From assembly GCF_009690905.1 (NCBI RefSeq), contig NZ_VOSW01000039.1:1-64000 (forward strand): a stretch of DNA of 64,000 bases. Reading direction: 5' to 3'. Below the pieces are notes generated by a model. It made no database searches, had not been told where the DNA came from, and was given only the letters and a program-made list of their open reading frames with translations. Numbering within the stretch: the first letter of the stretch is position 1; every line of letters begins with the position of its first letter. The stretch is from Paraburkholderia madseniana. Its GTDB lineage: Bacteria; Pseudomonadota; Gammaproteobacteria; Burkholderiales; Burkholderiaceae. The position numbers and the translations under genes were made by a program. Below, one piece after another: positions 40,586 through 50,280 of this stretch.

Positions 40586-41119
40586 TCACTGGCGAATCAA
40601 CCCGCATGCGAGCGCGGGGCCCGCGCCATGCTGCGGATACGCATAAGGGTCGGTCGCGTCGTGATGCAACAGGACCGCGCGTTGCAACACCGAGCGGATA
40701 CCGTCGAGCGACACGTCCGGCGCAACGATGAAGCCGGTGGCCACGCCGTTCGCGTCCGCGTGGATGTTGCCGAGATCGCCTTCGACCCGGGCACCGGCTT
40801 TCAGACGCTCGGCTGCCGGCGAGAACACCTGGCCGGCGCTGGAGCCGTCAGCGGCATTGCAGTCGCCTCGCTCATGCACTTGCAACGCGTGATCGCTATC
40901 GGGCGGCAAGCCCGTGAGATTGTAGGTGACCTGCACACCGTCCGAACGCTCGATGAACGTGACGAGACCGCGTGCCTGATTGCCCACGGTGGGCAGCAAC
41001 TGCGCGTCGGCACGCTTTTCCTGTGGTCTCAGGAACGTGCTACAACCGCATAACAGCACACTGCTGGCAGCCAGGACGATGAACGCATGCACCGCCTGCC
41101 CGTCGATTCGTTTTCCCAT
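40586..41119 (-). CDS. Cu/Zn superoxide dismutase-like lipoprotein lacking most metal ligands
   Basis: This 177-residue protein begins with a lipoprotein signal (VLLCGC, lipidated at C26), so it is probably anchored to the periplasmic face of a membrane. The SOD fold is recognisable from VHERGDCNAADGSSAG, EGDLGNIHADANG, LLHHDATDPYA and ALACGLI. By eye against SODs, H46 becomes Q80, H63 becomes V98, H71 is absent, H80 becomes V112 and the active-site Arg143 becomes Ala. H82, D115, H152 and the disulfide C87-C172 remain. Dismutase activity is therefore unlikely; metal handling or a structural role is possible. The start is ATG at 41119 with AGAGGA upstream. Confidence 0.85.
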   Translation of the reverse strand: MGKRIDGQAVHAFIVLAASSVLLCGCSTFLRPQEKRADAQLLPTVGNQARGLVTFIERSDGVQVTYNLTGLPPDSDHALQVHERGDCNAADGSSAGQVFSPAAERLKAGARVEGDLGNIHADANGVATGFIVAPDVSLDGIRSVLQRAVLLHHDATDPYAYPQHGAGPALACGLIRQ

Positions 41120-41250
41120 GCGATCCTCTTGCCGACCTGGTGGCCGCCCCTGCGGCCGCCGAGCCGAACTTGTGAAGTCGACATGATACCGCGAGACCAG
41201 ACGCAAATTGGCGACTTGGCCCCGCTTTAACCCCTTGTCCGAACGGCTAG

Positions 41251-42339
41251 TCAGGTGTTCTGGACAACGATGCTGGGAAACTTCGAGGTCATGTCGCGCG
41301 CCCGCTCGGCGATATGGATCGCAACCTTGCGCGCGATCGACCGGTAGATCTCCGCAATACGCCCTTGCGGGTCGGCCACGACGGTGGGTCTGCCGGAGTC
41401 GGCCTGCTCACGGATGGCGATGTCGAGCGGCAGGCTGCCGAGCACGTCGACGCCGTATTCCTTGCCCATCCGCTCGCCGCCGCCCGCTCCGAAGATATGC
41501 TCTTCGTGGCCGCAATTCGAGCAGATATGCATACCCATATTCTCGACGATGCCGAGAATCGGAATGCCGACCTTCTCGAACATCTTGAGACCCTTCTTCG
41601 CGTCGAGCAGCGCGATGTCCTGCGGCGTCGTGACGATCACGGCGCCCGTCACCGGCACGCGCTGCGACAAGGTTAGCTGAATGTCGCCGGTGCCCGGCGG
41701 CATGTCGACGATCAGGTAGTCGAGGTCTTGCCAGTTGGTCTGCCGCAGCAACTGTTCGAGCGCTGAGGTTGCCATCGGGCCGCGCCACACCATCGGATTG
41801 TCCTGCTCGATCAGAAAGCCGATCGAGTTGGCCTGCAAGCCGTGGCCGGTCATCGGATTCATCGACTTTTCGTCGGGTGATTCCGGACGGCCGACAATCC
41901 CGAGCATCATCGGCAGCGACGGGCCGTAGATGTCCGCGTCGAGGATGCCGACCGACGCGCCTTCGCTCGCCAGTGCCAGCGCGAGGTTCACCGCGGTCGT
42001 GCTCTTGCCGACCCCACCCTTTCCCGACGCCACAGCAACGATGTTTTTAACGTTCGGCAAGAGTTTCACGCCGCGCTGCACGGTGTGCGCGGCGATCTGC
42101 TGGGACACCTGGACGCGTGCGCCTGCCACGCCGGGAACGGCTTTCAGCGCGTCGGTGAATTGCGTGTGGATCGCTTCAAACTGCCGTTTGGCCGGATAGC
42201 CGAGTACCACCTCGAGGCTAACCGTGTCACCCTCCACGGCCACGTTCTTAACGTTTTTGGCAGCCGCGTAGGGCTTGCCCGTGTTGGGGTCAGTGACGGC
42301 CGCGAGGGCAGCGTCGACCAAAGCCCGATCGATACTCAT
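41251..42339 (-). CDS. apbC: Iron-sulfur cluster carrier ApbC/Mrp
   Basis: This 362-residue P-loop NTPase transfers Fe-S clusters to apoproteins. It has an N-terminal MIP18/DUF59 domain (about residues 1-90), the deviant Walker A VASGKGGVGKSTTAVNLA (about 102-119), DYLIVDMPPGTGDIQLTLSQ, and the bridging CxxC pair in MHICSNCGHEEHIFGAGGG. ATG at 42339 has CGGAG upstream; a GTG two codons earlier is the alternative. The gene is alone on the minus strand upstream of the plus-strand OmpA gene. Confidence 0.96.
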   Translation of the reverse strand: MSIDRALVDAALAAVTDPNTGKPYAAAKNVKNVAVEGDTVSLEVVLGYPAKRQFEAIHTQFTDALKAVPGVAGARVQVSQQIAAHTVQRGVKLLPNVKNIVAVASGKGGVGKSTTAVNLALALASEGASVGILDADIYGPSLPMMLGIVGRPESPDEKSMNPMTGHGLQANSIGFLIEQDNPMVWRGPMATSALEQLLRQTNWQDLDYLIVDMPPGTGDIQLTLSQRVPVTGAVIVTTPQDIALLDAKKGLKMFEKVGIPILGIVENMGMHICSNCGHEEHIFGAGGGERMGKEYGVDVLGSLPLDIAIREQADSGRPTVVADPQGRIAEIYRSIARKVAIHIAERARDMTSKFPSIVVQNT

Positions 42340-42679
42340 TGACACTCCGTGGGGAACACTTGCGGCGCGGTGGAATCCAAGTCTTCGCCACGCGCCAGAA
42401 TTTGAAAAAAATTGTTAGACAGCATTGCTAAAACCAGGCACGCCGTGCACCCTTCGGGCAGGCGGAACGCCATGGGGTCGCATCGCTGCGTACTTCATTC
42501 ATCATTGTAGTGGCTGACGCCAAGCCTTGCCGGAAGACCCTTCTCCACTGTCGGACCGGGAACAGGGAAGACGCAGGATTCTCATATTGTCGAGTAACGC
42601 GCTTTACGGCCGTCACGTTCGACGGATAGATTGATCGCTTCCACCCGCTTTACTCGCTTCACTCAAGAGGAATCAAAAA

Positions 42680-43333
42680 ATGAATGCAAAAATCATGACT
42701 CGCCTGGCTGTTTTCGCCGTTGCAGGTTCGTTGCTGGCAGGCTGTGCAAGCCAACAAGGTACGGACACCGCCGTCGGCACGGGCGTGGGCGCCGCCACCG
42801 GCGCGGCGATCGGCGCGATCTTCGGCGGTGGCAAGGGCGCGGCGATCGGAGCGGGCGCCGGCGCAGCGGTGGGCGGTATCACCGGCTACAACTGGCAAGC
42901 CATTCACAACAAGCTGTCGGGCGCCACCAAGGGCACCGGCACGCAGATCACCGAGCAGCCGGACGGCTCGCTCAAGCTGAACATCCCGAGCTCGGTCACG
43001 TTCGATACCAACAGCTACGCGGTCAAGCCGTCGTTCGCGCCGGTGCTGGATCAGTTGACGCAGACCATGCAGCAGAATCCGGAACTGATCGCCCAGGTAA
43101 TCGGCTACACGGATAGCACGGGTCAGCCGGCTTACAACCAGACGCTGTCGGTCAACCGCGCTGAAAGCGTGACGGGTTATCTGGGGCAACGCGGCGTCGC
43201 GCCGCAACGCCTGTCGGCAAGCGGCATGGGCCAGAACCAGCCGGTCGCTGACAACAACACCGAAGCCGGCCGTGCCGCAAACCGTCGCGTGGAAATCTAT
43301 CTGCGCGCTACGGCTCAGCACGCCACGCAATAA
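42680..43333 (+). CDS. OmpA-family lipoprotein with glycine-zipper
   Basis: This 217-residue outer-membrane lipoprotein has a signal ending LLAGC (lipidated at C22). A glycine-zipper stretch follows (about residues 33-75, repeats of GAATGAAIGAIFGGGKGAAIGAGAGAAVGG) that may insert in the membrane. A C-terminal OmpA/Pal peptidoglycan-binding domain (about 100-212) has VIGYTDSTGQPAYNQTLSVNRAESVTGYLGQRGV and AANRRVEIYL. It resembles YiaD. Such proteins tether the outer membrane to the wall. The start is ATG at 42680 with AGAGGAA upstream. Confidence 0.93.
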   Translation: MNAKIMTRLAVFAVAGSLLAGCASQQGTDTAVGTGVGAATGAAIGAIFGGGKGAAIGAGAGAAVGGITGYNWQAIHNKLSGATKGTGTQITEQPDGSLKLNIPSSVTFDTNSYAVKPSFAPVLDQLTQTMQQNPELIAQVIGYTDSTGQPAYNQTLSVNRAESVTGYLGQRGVAPQRLSASGMGQNQPVADNNTEAGRAANRRVEIYLRATAQHATQ

Positions 43334-43740
43334 CGGCACAGACTTAAGAGGGAGAAGCAACCGGGCGCCGGGTGGTTCTTGCCACTGGCTCTTGCCACCT
43401 TAGCCGGAGGCGTCCGGCAAGCCGTAAAAAGCGGGGGAAACAAAATCTCGCGCGAGAACGAAAAAAATTTCGAACTCTGCCGAAAATCCGCGGTCTGTCT
43501 TTACGGTACGTGGCTGGCGAAGCCGCCGCGTCACCATTCTCCTCTTGTCGTTGTTGCTCCGGGGTTAATAGCCCCGGTTTTTTTTGGGCGCTCGGTTTTC
43601 GCTCCGCAGGAAGTCTCCCTGGGGGACACACCGTCCTGCCCTGGCAGCGACCCAGCCGCGGCCCAAGCGGCCCAGCCCGCGCCGGGCGCCGGCCCTGCTA
43701 GAATCAACGTTTCGTCCCACCGCAGGCTCCCACCATCCTT
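43334..43740. other. Intergenic region before metG
   Basis: A 407-base gap holds one clear terminator (43558-43583) and probably the metG promoter downstream of it. No gene or riboswitch is seen; frames through it are GC-rich noise. Confidence 0.55.
43558..43584 (+). terminator. Rho-independent terminator before metG
   Basis: CCGGGG and CCCCGG pair around TTAATAG and are followed by eight Ts. It lies 225 bases past the OmpA gene and may end that transcript. Confidence 0.9.
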
Positions 43741-45876
43741 ATGTCAGCACCCGCAACCGATCTCTCCGCAGGCGCGCCGTCAGGCCGTCGCCAGGTTCTC
43801 GTCACGTCGGCCCTTCCGTATGCGAACGGGCAAATCCATATCGGCCATCTGGTTGAATATATCCAGACGGACATCTGGGTCCGGACGTTGCGAATGCACG
43901 GGCACGAGGTCTACTACGTGGGCGCCGACGACACGCACGGCACGCCGGTCATGCTGCGCGCGGAAAAGGAAGGTCTGACGCCGAAGCAACTGATCGACCG
44001 CGTCTGGCAGGAACACAAGCGCGATTTCGACAGCTTCGGGATTTCGTTCGACAATTACTACACGACCGATTCCGAAGAGAATCGCGTGCTGAGCGAATCG
44101 GTCTATCTGGCGCTCAAGGAAGCCGGCCTGATCGAAGCGCGCGACATCGAACAGGCATACGACCCCGTCAAGGAAATGTTCCTGCCGGACCGCTTCATCA
44201 AGGGCGAATGCCCGAAGTGCGGCGCGAAAGATCAATACGGCGACAGCTGCGAAGTGTGCGGTTCGACCTATCTGCCGACCGATCTGATCAATCCGTATTC
44301 GGTCGTCTCGGGCGCCACGCCGATTCGTAAGACCTCGACGCACTACTTCTTCCGCCTGTCCGATCCGCGCTGCGAGAATTTCCTGCGCGCGTGGGTGGGC
44401 GGTCTGGCACAGCCGGAAGCCACCAACAAGATGCGCGAATGGCTCGGCGACGCCGGCGAAGCCAAGCTCGCCGACTGGGATATTTCGCGCGACGCACCGT
44501 ATTTCGGCTTCGAAATTCCGGGCGCACCGGGCAAATATTTCTACGTCTGGCTGGATGCGCCGGTCGGCTATTACGCGAGCTTCAAGAACCTCGCTGAAAA
44601 ACGCGGCCTCGACTTCGACGCGTGGATTCGCAAGGGCTCGACCGCCGAGCAGTACCACTTCATCGGTAAAGACATTCTGTATTTCCACACGCTGTTCTGG
44701 CCGGCCATGCTCGAATTCTCGGGCCACCGCACGCCGACCAACGTGTTCGCGCACGGCTTCCTGACCGTGGACGGCGCAAAGATGTCGAAGTCGCGCGGCA
44801 CGTTCATCACCGCGCAAAGCGTGATCGACACGGGCCTGAACCCGGAGTGGCTGCGCTATTACTTCGCCGCCAAGCTGAACAGCACGATGGAAGACCTCGA
44901 CCTGAACCTCGACGACTTCCAGGCGCGCGTGAACAGCGATCTGGTCGGCAAGTACGTGAACATCGCGAGCCGCGCCGCCGGTTTCCTGATCAAGCGTTTC
45001 GACGGCCGCGTGCAAGACAGCGCCATGCAGCACCCGTTGCTCGCCACGCTGCGCACCGCCGTGCCGCAAATCGCCGCGAACTATGAGGCGCGCGAGTACA
45101 ACCGCGCGCTGCGTCAGACCATGGAACTGGCCGACGCGGTCAATGCGTACGTCGACACCGCCAAGCCGTGGGATCAGGCAAAAGACCCGGCGAATGCGGC
45201 CGCGCTGCACGAGACCTGCAGCGTGAGCATCGAGGCATTCCGTCTGCTGTCGCTGGCGCTCAAGCCGGTGCTGCCGAAGCTGGCGGAAGCGGTCGAAGCT
45301 TTCCTCGCCATCGAACCGCTGGTGTGGGCCGACGCGAACGTGCCGCTCTCCTCCACGCGCCCGATCAACGCGTATAAGCATCTGATGACCCGCGTCGATC
45401 CGAAGCAGATCGAGGCGCTCATCGCAGCGAATCGCGATTCGCTGCAAGCCACGCCGGAAGCCGCGGCGCCGGCGGATGCCAAGGCCAAGTCGAAGGCAGT
45501 GAAAGCAGCCGCCGCAGAGAAGGATGAAACGCCTGACATCATCTCGATCGACGACTTCGCCAAGATCGATCTGCGCATCGCGAAGATCGTCGACTGCAAG
45601 GCGGTGGAAGGCTCGGACAAGCTGCTGCAACTCACGCTCGACGTCGGTGAAGAGAAGACGCGCAACGTGTTCTCGGGCATCAAGTCGGCCTATCAACCGG
45701 AGCAACTTGTCGGCAAGCTAACGGTGATGGTCGCGAACCTCGCGCCACGCAAGATGAAGTTCGGCCTGTCCGAAGGGATGGTGCTGGCGGCTTCGGCCAC
45801 CGACGAGAAAGCCGAGCCGGGCCTCTACGTCCTCGAGCCGGACAGCGGTGCGAAGCCGGGCATGCGCGTGAAATAA
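43741..45876 (+). CDS. metG: Methionyl-tRNA synthetase
   Basis: This 711-residue class I enzyme charges tRNA-Met. HIGH is at residues 33-36 ([13 protein letters not shown]) and KMSKS at 347-351. A zinc knuckle, [18 protein letters not shown], sits in the connective domain, as in the E. coli enzyme. The anticodon-binding helical domain is followed by an Ala/Lys-rich linker (about 575-595) and a C-terminal EMAP/Trbp111 tRNA-binding dimerisation domain (about 600-711, [29 protein letters not shown]). Length is normal for the long form. The start is ATG at 43741. Confidence 0.98.
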   Translation: MSAPATDLSAGAPSGRRQVLVTSALPYANGQIHIGHLVEYIQTDIWVRTLRMHGHEVYYVGADDTHGTPVMLRAEKEGLTPKQLIDRVWQEHKRDFDSFGISFDNYYTTDSEENRVLSESVYLALKEAGLIEARDIEQAYDPVKEMFLPDRFIKGECPKCGAKDQYGDSCEVCGSTYLPTDLINPYSVVSGATPIRKTSTHYFFRLSDPRCENFLRAWVGGLAQPEATNKMREWLGDAGEAKLADWDISRDAPYFGFEIPGAPGKYFYVWLDAPVGYYASFKNLAEKRGLDFDAWIRKGSTAEQYHFIGKDILYFHTLFWPAMLEFSGHRTPTNVFAHGFLTVDGAKMSKSRGTFITAQSVIDTGLNPEWLRYYFAAKLNSTMEDLDLNLDDFQARVNSDLVGKYVNIASRAAGFLIKRFDGRVQDSAMQHPLLATLRTAVPQIAANYEAREYNRALRQTMELADAVNAYVDTAKPWDQAKDPANAAALHETCSVSIEAFRLLSLALKPVLPKLAEAVEAFLAIEPLVWADANVPLSSTRPINAYKHLMTRVDPKQIEALIAANRDSLQATPEAAAPADAKAKSKAVKAAAAEKDETPDIISIDDFAKIDLRIAKIVDCKAVEGSDKLLQLTLDVGEEKTRNVFSGIKSAYQPEQLVGKLTVMVANLAPRKMKFGLSEGMVLAASATDEKAEPGLYVLEPDSGAKPGMRVK

Positions 45877-45910
45877 CGCGCGCGGCGTCGAACGCTGCAG
45901 GCATCAACAG

Positions 45911-45946
45911 AAACGGCACGCTTTAAAAGGCGTGCCGTTTTCTTTT
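45911..45946. terminator. Bidirectional terminator between metG and tamB
   Basis: AAACGGCACGC (45911-45921) pairs with GCGTGCCGTTT (45930-45940) around TTTAAAAG, then TTCTTTT. It serves the convergent pair. Confidence 0.92.
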
Positions 45947-45995
45947 GTGTCGTGGCGTTGTTCACACCACGGCCACCGCCGTAGCCTCCATCAAC

Positions 45996-48900
45996 TCACC
46001 ACCGGACCCGATCGAAGCGCCGCGTGTACAGCAGTTCTATGCCGTCGAACGTGCCGCCATATGCCGCGACCGACCAATAGCGTGTGAGGTTCACCGTCGC
46101 CTTGATCGCATTGCTCGCCGACTGCAGACCCTGCTCGTAGCCCACCACGAGCCACTCGTTGATCGCCTTCGACACCATCACCACTTGCGGATCGGTCAGC
46201 CCGACTTCGCTTCGCCCGATCGAGAACTCGTCGAGCCCGAAGGTCTGCGCGATCCGTTTGCCGCTCGCGCTGCCGAGCAAGGCGAGCGCGGTCGTCATGG
46301 TGCTTTGCTGACCGAGGTTGTTGCCCTGATCCGTGCCGTGTCCGAACAGCAGCCACGAGAGCTTTTCGTTATCCGCCACGTTCGGCTCGGACACCAGCTT
46401 CGCGACCGGGAACTGGACGGTGCCCGTGACCTGCACGCCCGCCTCGACCTGCTGATTGCGGCGCATGGCCAGGATGTTGATGCCCGGATTGGCCACCGGA
46501 CCGTTGAACGTAAAGAAGCCATTCTCGATGTTGAGCTTGCGGCCGAACGCGGTATAGGTCGAGCCCTGCGTCACGCGGACATTACCGACCGCGCGCAACG
46601 GCAGGTTCGGCGCGCTCATCGCGGTGATCGTGCCAGTCAGGCCGAGGTCCGCGCCCATACCGCGGAAACGGAAGCTGTTGCCGAGACTGATGTCGATATT
46701 GGCGCGTGGCGCAAACGGGCCGATCGGCTTGTTGGTGCCCGCCACTTGCGGCGGTGGCCGCTCGCCCGCCACCGTGCCGTCCGGACGCACCACCACCACG
46801 TCGTCGCCAAGCTTCGGTGCGGACTGCTCCGGCATATCGAACAGCGCGTGATCGACCACGAATTTGCCGTTGATCGCCATGCCGCCCTCTGCCCCGGCGT
46901 TCGCCACGCTCGCGCTGCCCGACAGCGACAGATTGCGGTCCGGCGCCGCAAACAATTCCAGCTTGTCCGCGACGATGCTCGCGGACAGATCCGGTTGCGC
47001 GCCATCCAGGCGCACACGGCCGGTGGCGCGCAACGTGCCGCTCGCACCGTGAAACTCGACCTGCTGGAAGTCCACCAGATTTTGCGAGAGCGCGATGCGC
47101 ACCACGCCGTCCTTCAACTGCACGCCCTGGTCGACCATCGTCGCTGACAAGCCATCGCCGAGCAGCGACCCCGTCAGGTTCGGCTTGGCGACCGTGCCGC
47201 CGAGCGCGAGTTTCAGCGCGAGGTGGCCGTCGAGCAGATAGCTCGGCCCGAACAGCCCGCCGGTCGTTTTCAACGACGGCACGTTCGCATTCACATTCCC
47301 GCTGACCGCGCCCTCTTCGTTGACAGTCAGGAAGCCGTCGCGCATTACGAGTGTGGTGTGCGCGTCGGCGTCGATCACGCCAATCCGGCTGGCCTGCGCG
47401 TGCACGGTCGCGTTTAGCCGGTTGCCGCCGCTGAATTCGGCGCGCGCGCTCATATCCGTGATGCCCAGCGACGCCAGACCACGGCCGATCTCGACCGTGA
47501 CGTCGCCGCTGCGACGCTTCAACTGGACGTGGCCGCTCGCGGTGCTGCCGAGCGCGAAGTCCCAGTCGCCGTCGAACATCAGATCGGTTTTGACGGCTGG
47601 CGGTTCGCCGGTGATTTGCCGCCGCAGATCCTGCAGGCGCACGAGCGAAATGTCGGTCAAGGTGCCCGCGGACTGGATCTTGCCGTGGTCGAACGCGAAC
47701 GATTTCAGGCTCAGCACCGCGCCTTCGAGCGTGAGGCGGGTCGCACCAAGCGTCAGGTGATTCGGTCCGGCACTCACGGCGAGCGGCGACTCGAGATTCA
47801 GCGCCGGTGTGCCGCGATTCTGCAGGCGGGTCACGGTGCCATCCCAGCGCGTACCGTCGCGTGCTTCGGTCAATTTGCCGTTGGCAGCGAGTGTCAGATC
47901 GAGCGGACGGTCCTGCAATTTGCCGGTGGCCGCCGCCTCCAGCGTATGGTTGGCGCGCGTGCCCGACAGGCGCGCCGTAAGCGTGGTGAGATCGACGCCG
48001 CCGGCGCTGAGATTGCGCGCGTCGGTCGTGAAAACGAGCGCGCCGTTCGCGCCGTCGCGCAATTCGGCATGGCCTTCCGCATGGCCGATGCGGTTACTGC
48101 TGAACACCACACTGTCTGCCTTGTAGTTCAGCACGACATTCGGATGCGCGAACGAGCCGGTGACGTCGCCATCCGCGGCGATAAGACCGGCGAGGCCGAA
48201 ACCGAGGCGTTCAAGTTCCGGCGCATCGACACGAAAACGCAGCCGGTCGCCGCGCGCGCCGAAGCTGCCCTGTAAGTCCACCTGATTGCCCGCCACCGAG
48301 AGATTCGCGCGGCTCGGCAGAATCCGCGAGCCGGACAACTGGACCACGCCGCCGCCCGTCAACGGCAGGCCGTCATAGACGCTCGGGCCGAGTTTGAATT
48401 CGGCCTTGGTGCTGAAGACCGGGCCGAGCATGCCGGCTGCCGTGAGCGTGCCGTTCACGCGTGCCTCGATCTTGCGTGCGGGCGGCGCTTTGGACGGCCT
48501 GGGCGGCACTTTGCGCTGAACGACTTCAGCCTTCACCACCGCCTTGGCCGTGTTCTTGACCACCGCTGCGGCCTTATCGCCGGGCGCCGCGCTTTTCGCG
48601 CCGGCGGTGCTGCCCGCGAGTGCCGCCGCTTCGTTCGCCTGGGCCGCCTCCGGTTTCGTGGCCTGCGGCGCTTTCGTCGCCTTCGCGGTCCCCGCCGTGG
48701 GGGTCGCCGGCGTGCGCGACGGCATCTGCGAAGTCAGCGTCAACGGATCGAAATCAGTCAGTTGCGCTTTCAGGTTGTAGGTGGAATTCGCGTCGTGCTT
48801 GAGCGCGCCGGACAGATCGATGCGGCCCTTGCCCGACGTGACACGCACGTCGTTGAAGCTCATGCGTGCGGGATCGAAGGTCACCTTGCCTTGCGCGCGC

Positions 48901-50252
48901 AACCCCGCTTTCGGGTCGGCGAGATCGAGGGTCAGGCTTTGCACGTCGTCGTTCAGACGGATGCCGATCGGACCGGAAAGCTGGGTAGGCCGCACGGTCG
49001 CTTCGAGCGCGTTCAGGTCGAGTCCGGCGACCTGCAGATCGAACTGGCCGCGCCTGCCGGTCAGCGCGCCGCCGCCGGTGAGCGTGGCGCTCTTCACGAG
49101 CCGCACCTTCAGGTTCGAAATACGCTGCGCCTGCGCGTCGAGCCGCACGTCGGCGTTGGCATCGATCACAGGTAGCAGGTTCTGGTCGATCGCACCGGGT
49201 TTGGCGTTGACGATCGAGACATGGCCGGCGACGGAGAACCCCGCTGCGGCTTTTGCTGCCGCCCCCGCAGCAGCCTGCCCCACCGGCTGCAGTTCAGCCC
49301 GCACCGCCAGATCCGCCAGCGGTGCGCCTGGCGCAAACGCCTGCGGGTTGACGTGATCAAAAGTCAACGTGGCACGTTGCAACGGCACGTCGCCGAACGG
49401 CGTGGCCTCGACTCGCGCATGGCCGGCGAGCTTCATGCCGCTAGCATCGAGTTCGGCGATGAGATTCTCCAGCGAACCGCTCAGATGGCCACCCACCTGC
49501 ACCGCCTCGTTGTTGACCTTGCCCGAATAGCCAAGATCGCCGGTCAGCGGAAACGGCCGCACCCCATCGAGCTTCGCCGTCGCCGTCACGGCGCCGAACG
49601 GCGTGTCGAGCCGCTCGATCGCGGCCTCGTGGTGCCGGCCATCGCTGCGGCCATGGAACATGAAACGGGACAGCTCGGTCGTCGACCCGCCCTCGCGCAA
49701 CAGCAGTTTGTCGACCTGCACGTCGCGCACCTCGAGCTGCATCGGCAAGCGCAAGTCTTGCGGCAGTTTCAGCGGCCCGCTGCTGCTCGACGACGACGAG
49801 CCGACCCGGGCGTCGATCGTACCGACATGCAGATAGTCGATCGCGAAGCGCCAAGGCTTGTGTGTCAGTTCCCAGCGGCCGGCCACGCGGTCGATCTGGA
49901 TATCGGTGCCGCTGCCGTCGAGGCTGCGCCAGCGCACCTGGCGGAGTTGCACGCCGTGGGCGATAGCGCCGCTCTCGAGCGTGCCGGTCAGCTTGCCACC
50001 CAGCAGTTTGACGGCCGCCTGCCACGCGTAAGCCGTCCCACGCTCAGTCGTCAGCGCGCCATACACCAGGCCGATCACCACGGCGACCAGCAGCACCAGC
50101 ACGGCGACCATCCACGCAAGCGTTTTCAGCAACAACCGCCCGCGACGGCGCTTGGGCTGCGGCGCATCGGGCGGAGGCTGCTGTCCGGGCTCTCCTGGCG
50201 GAAGAGCGCCGGGCGGCTGCGCGGGGGGTTGGGCGGAAACGTCCGTGGTCAT
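45996..50252 (-). CDS. tamB: Translocation and assembly module protein TamB
   Basis: This 1418-residue inner-membrane-anchored periplasmic protein has one N-terminal membrane helix (about residues 36-68) after a Pro-rich cytoplasmic tail. A very long beta-taco region follows, and the conserved DUF490 domain takes up the last ~350 residues. The family's C-terminal end is clear: SWLLFGHGTD, FGLDEFSIG and VGYEQGLQSASNAIKATVNLTRYWSVAAYGG. An Ala/Lys/Pro-rich low-complexity insert lies at about 515-590. TamB-type proteins bridge the envelope and help move phospholipids and outer-membrane proteins. It begins 28 bases after tamA on the same strand. Confidence 0.95.
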   Translation of the reverse strand: MTTDVSAQPPAQPPGALPPGEPGQQPPPDAPQPKRRRGRLLLKTLAWMVAVLVLLVAVVIGLVYGALTTERGTAYAWQAAVKLLGGKLTGTLESGAIAHGVQLRQVRWRSLDGSGTDIQIDRVAGRWELTHKPWRFAIDYLHVGTIDARVGSSSSSSSGPLKLPQDLRLPMQLEVRDVQVDKLLLREGGSTTELSRFMFHGRSDGRHHEAAIERLDTPFGAVTATAKLDGVRPFPLTGDLGYSGKVNNEAVQVGGHLSGSLENLIAELDASGMKLAGHARVEATPFGDVPLQRATLTFDHVNPQAFAPGAPLADLAVRAELQPVGQAAAGAAAKAAAGFSVAGHVSIVNAKPGAIDQNLLPVIDANADVRLDAQAQRISNLKVRLVKSATLTGGGALTGRRGQFDLQVAGLDLNALEATVRPTQLSGPIGIRLNDDVQSLTLDLADPKAGLRAQGKVTFDPARMSFNDVRVTSGKGRIDLSGALKHDANSTYNLKAQLTDFDPLTLTSQMPSRTPATPTAGTAKATKAPQATKPEAAQANEAAALAGSTAGAKSAAPGDKAAAVVKNTAKAVVKAEVVQRKVPPRPSKAPPARKIEARVNGTLTAAGMLGPVFSTKAEFKLGPSVYDGLPLTGGGVVQLSGSRILPSRANLSVAGNQVDLQGSFGARGDRLRFRVDAPELERLGFGLAGLIAADGDVTGSFAHPNVVLNYKADSVVFSSNRIGHAEGHAELRDGANGALVFTTDARNLSAGGVDLTTLTARLSGTRANHTLEAAATGKLQDRPLDLTLAANGKLTEARDGTRWDGTVTRLQNRGTPALNLESPLAVSAGPNHLTLGATRLTLEGAVLSLKSFAFDHGKIQSAGTLTDISLVRLQDLRRQITGEPPAVKTDLMFDGDWDFALGSTASGHVQLKRRSGDVTVEIGRGLASLGITDMSARAEFSGGNRLNATVHAQASRIGVIDADAHTTLVMRDGFLTVNEEGAVSGNVNANVPSLKTTGGLFGPSYLLDGHLALKLALGGTVAKPNLTGSLLGDGLSATMVDQGVQLKDGVVRIALSQNLVDFQQVEFHGASGTLRATGRVRLDGAQPDLSASIVADKLELFAAPDRNLSLSGSASVANAGAEGGMAINGKFVVDHALFDMPEQSAPKLGDDVVVVRPDGTVAGERPPPQVAGTNKPIGPFAPRANIDISLGNSFRFRGMGADLGLTGTITAMSAPNLPLRAVGNVRVTQGSTYTAFGRKLNIENGFFTFNGPVANPGINILAMRRNQQVEAGVQVTGTVQFPVAKLVSEPNVADNEKLSWLLFGHGTDQGNNLGQQSTMTTALALLGSASGKRIAQTFGLDEFSIGRSEVGLTDPQVVMVSKAINEWLVVGYEQGLQSASNAIKATVNLTRYWSVAAYGGTFDGIELLYTRRFDRVRW

Positions 50253-50280
50253 GCGTGGATCATGTAAAAGGAGGTTTCCA

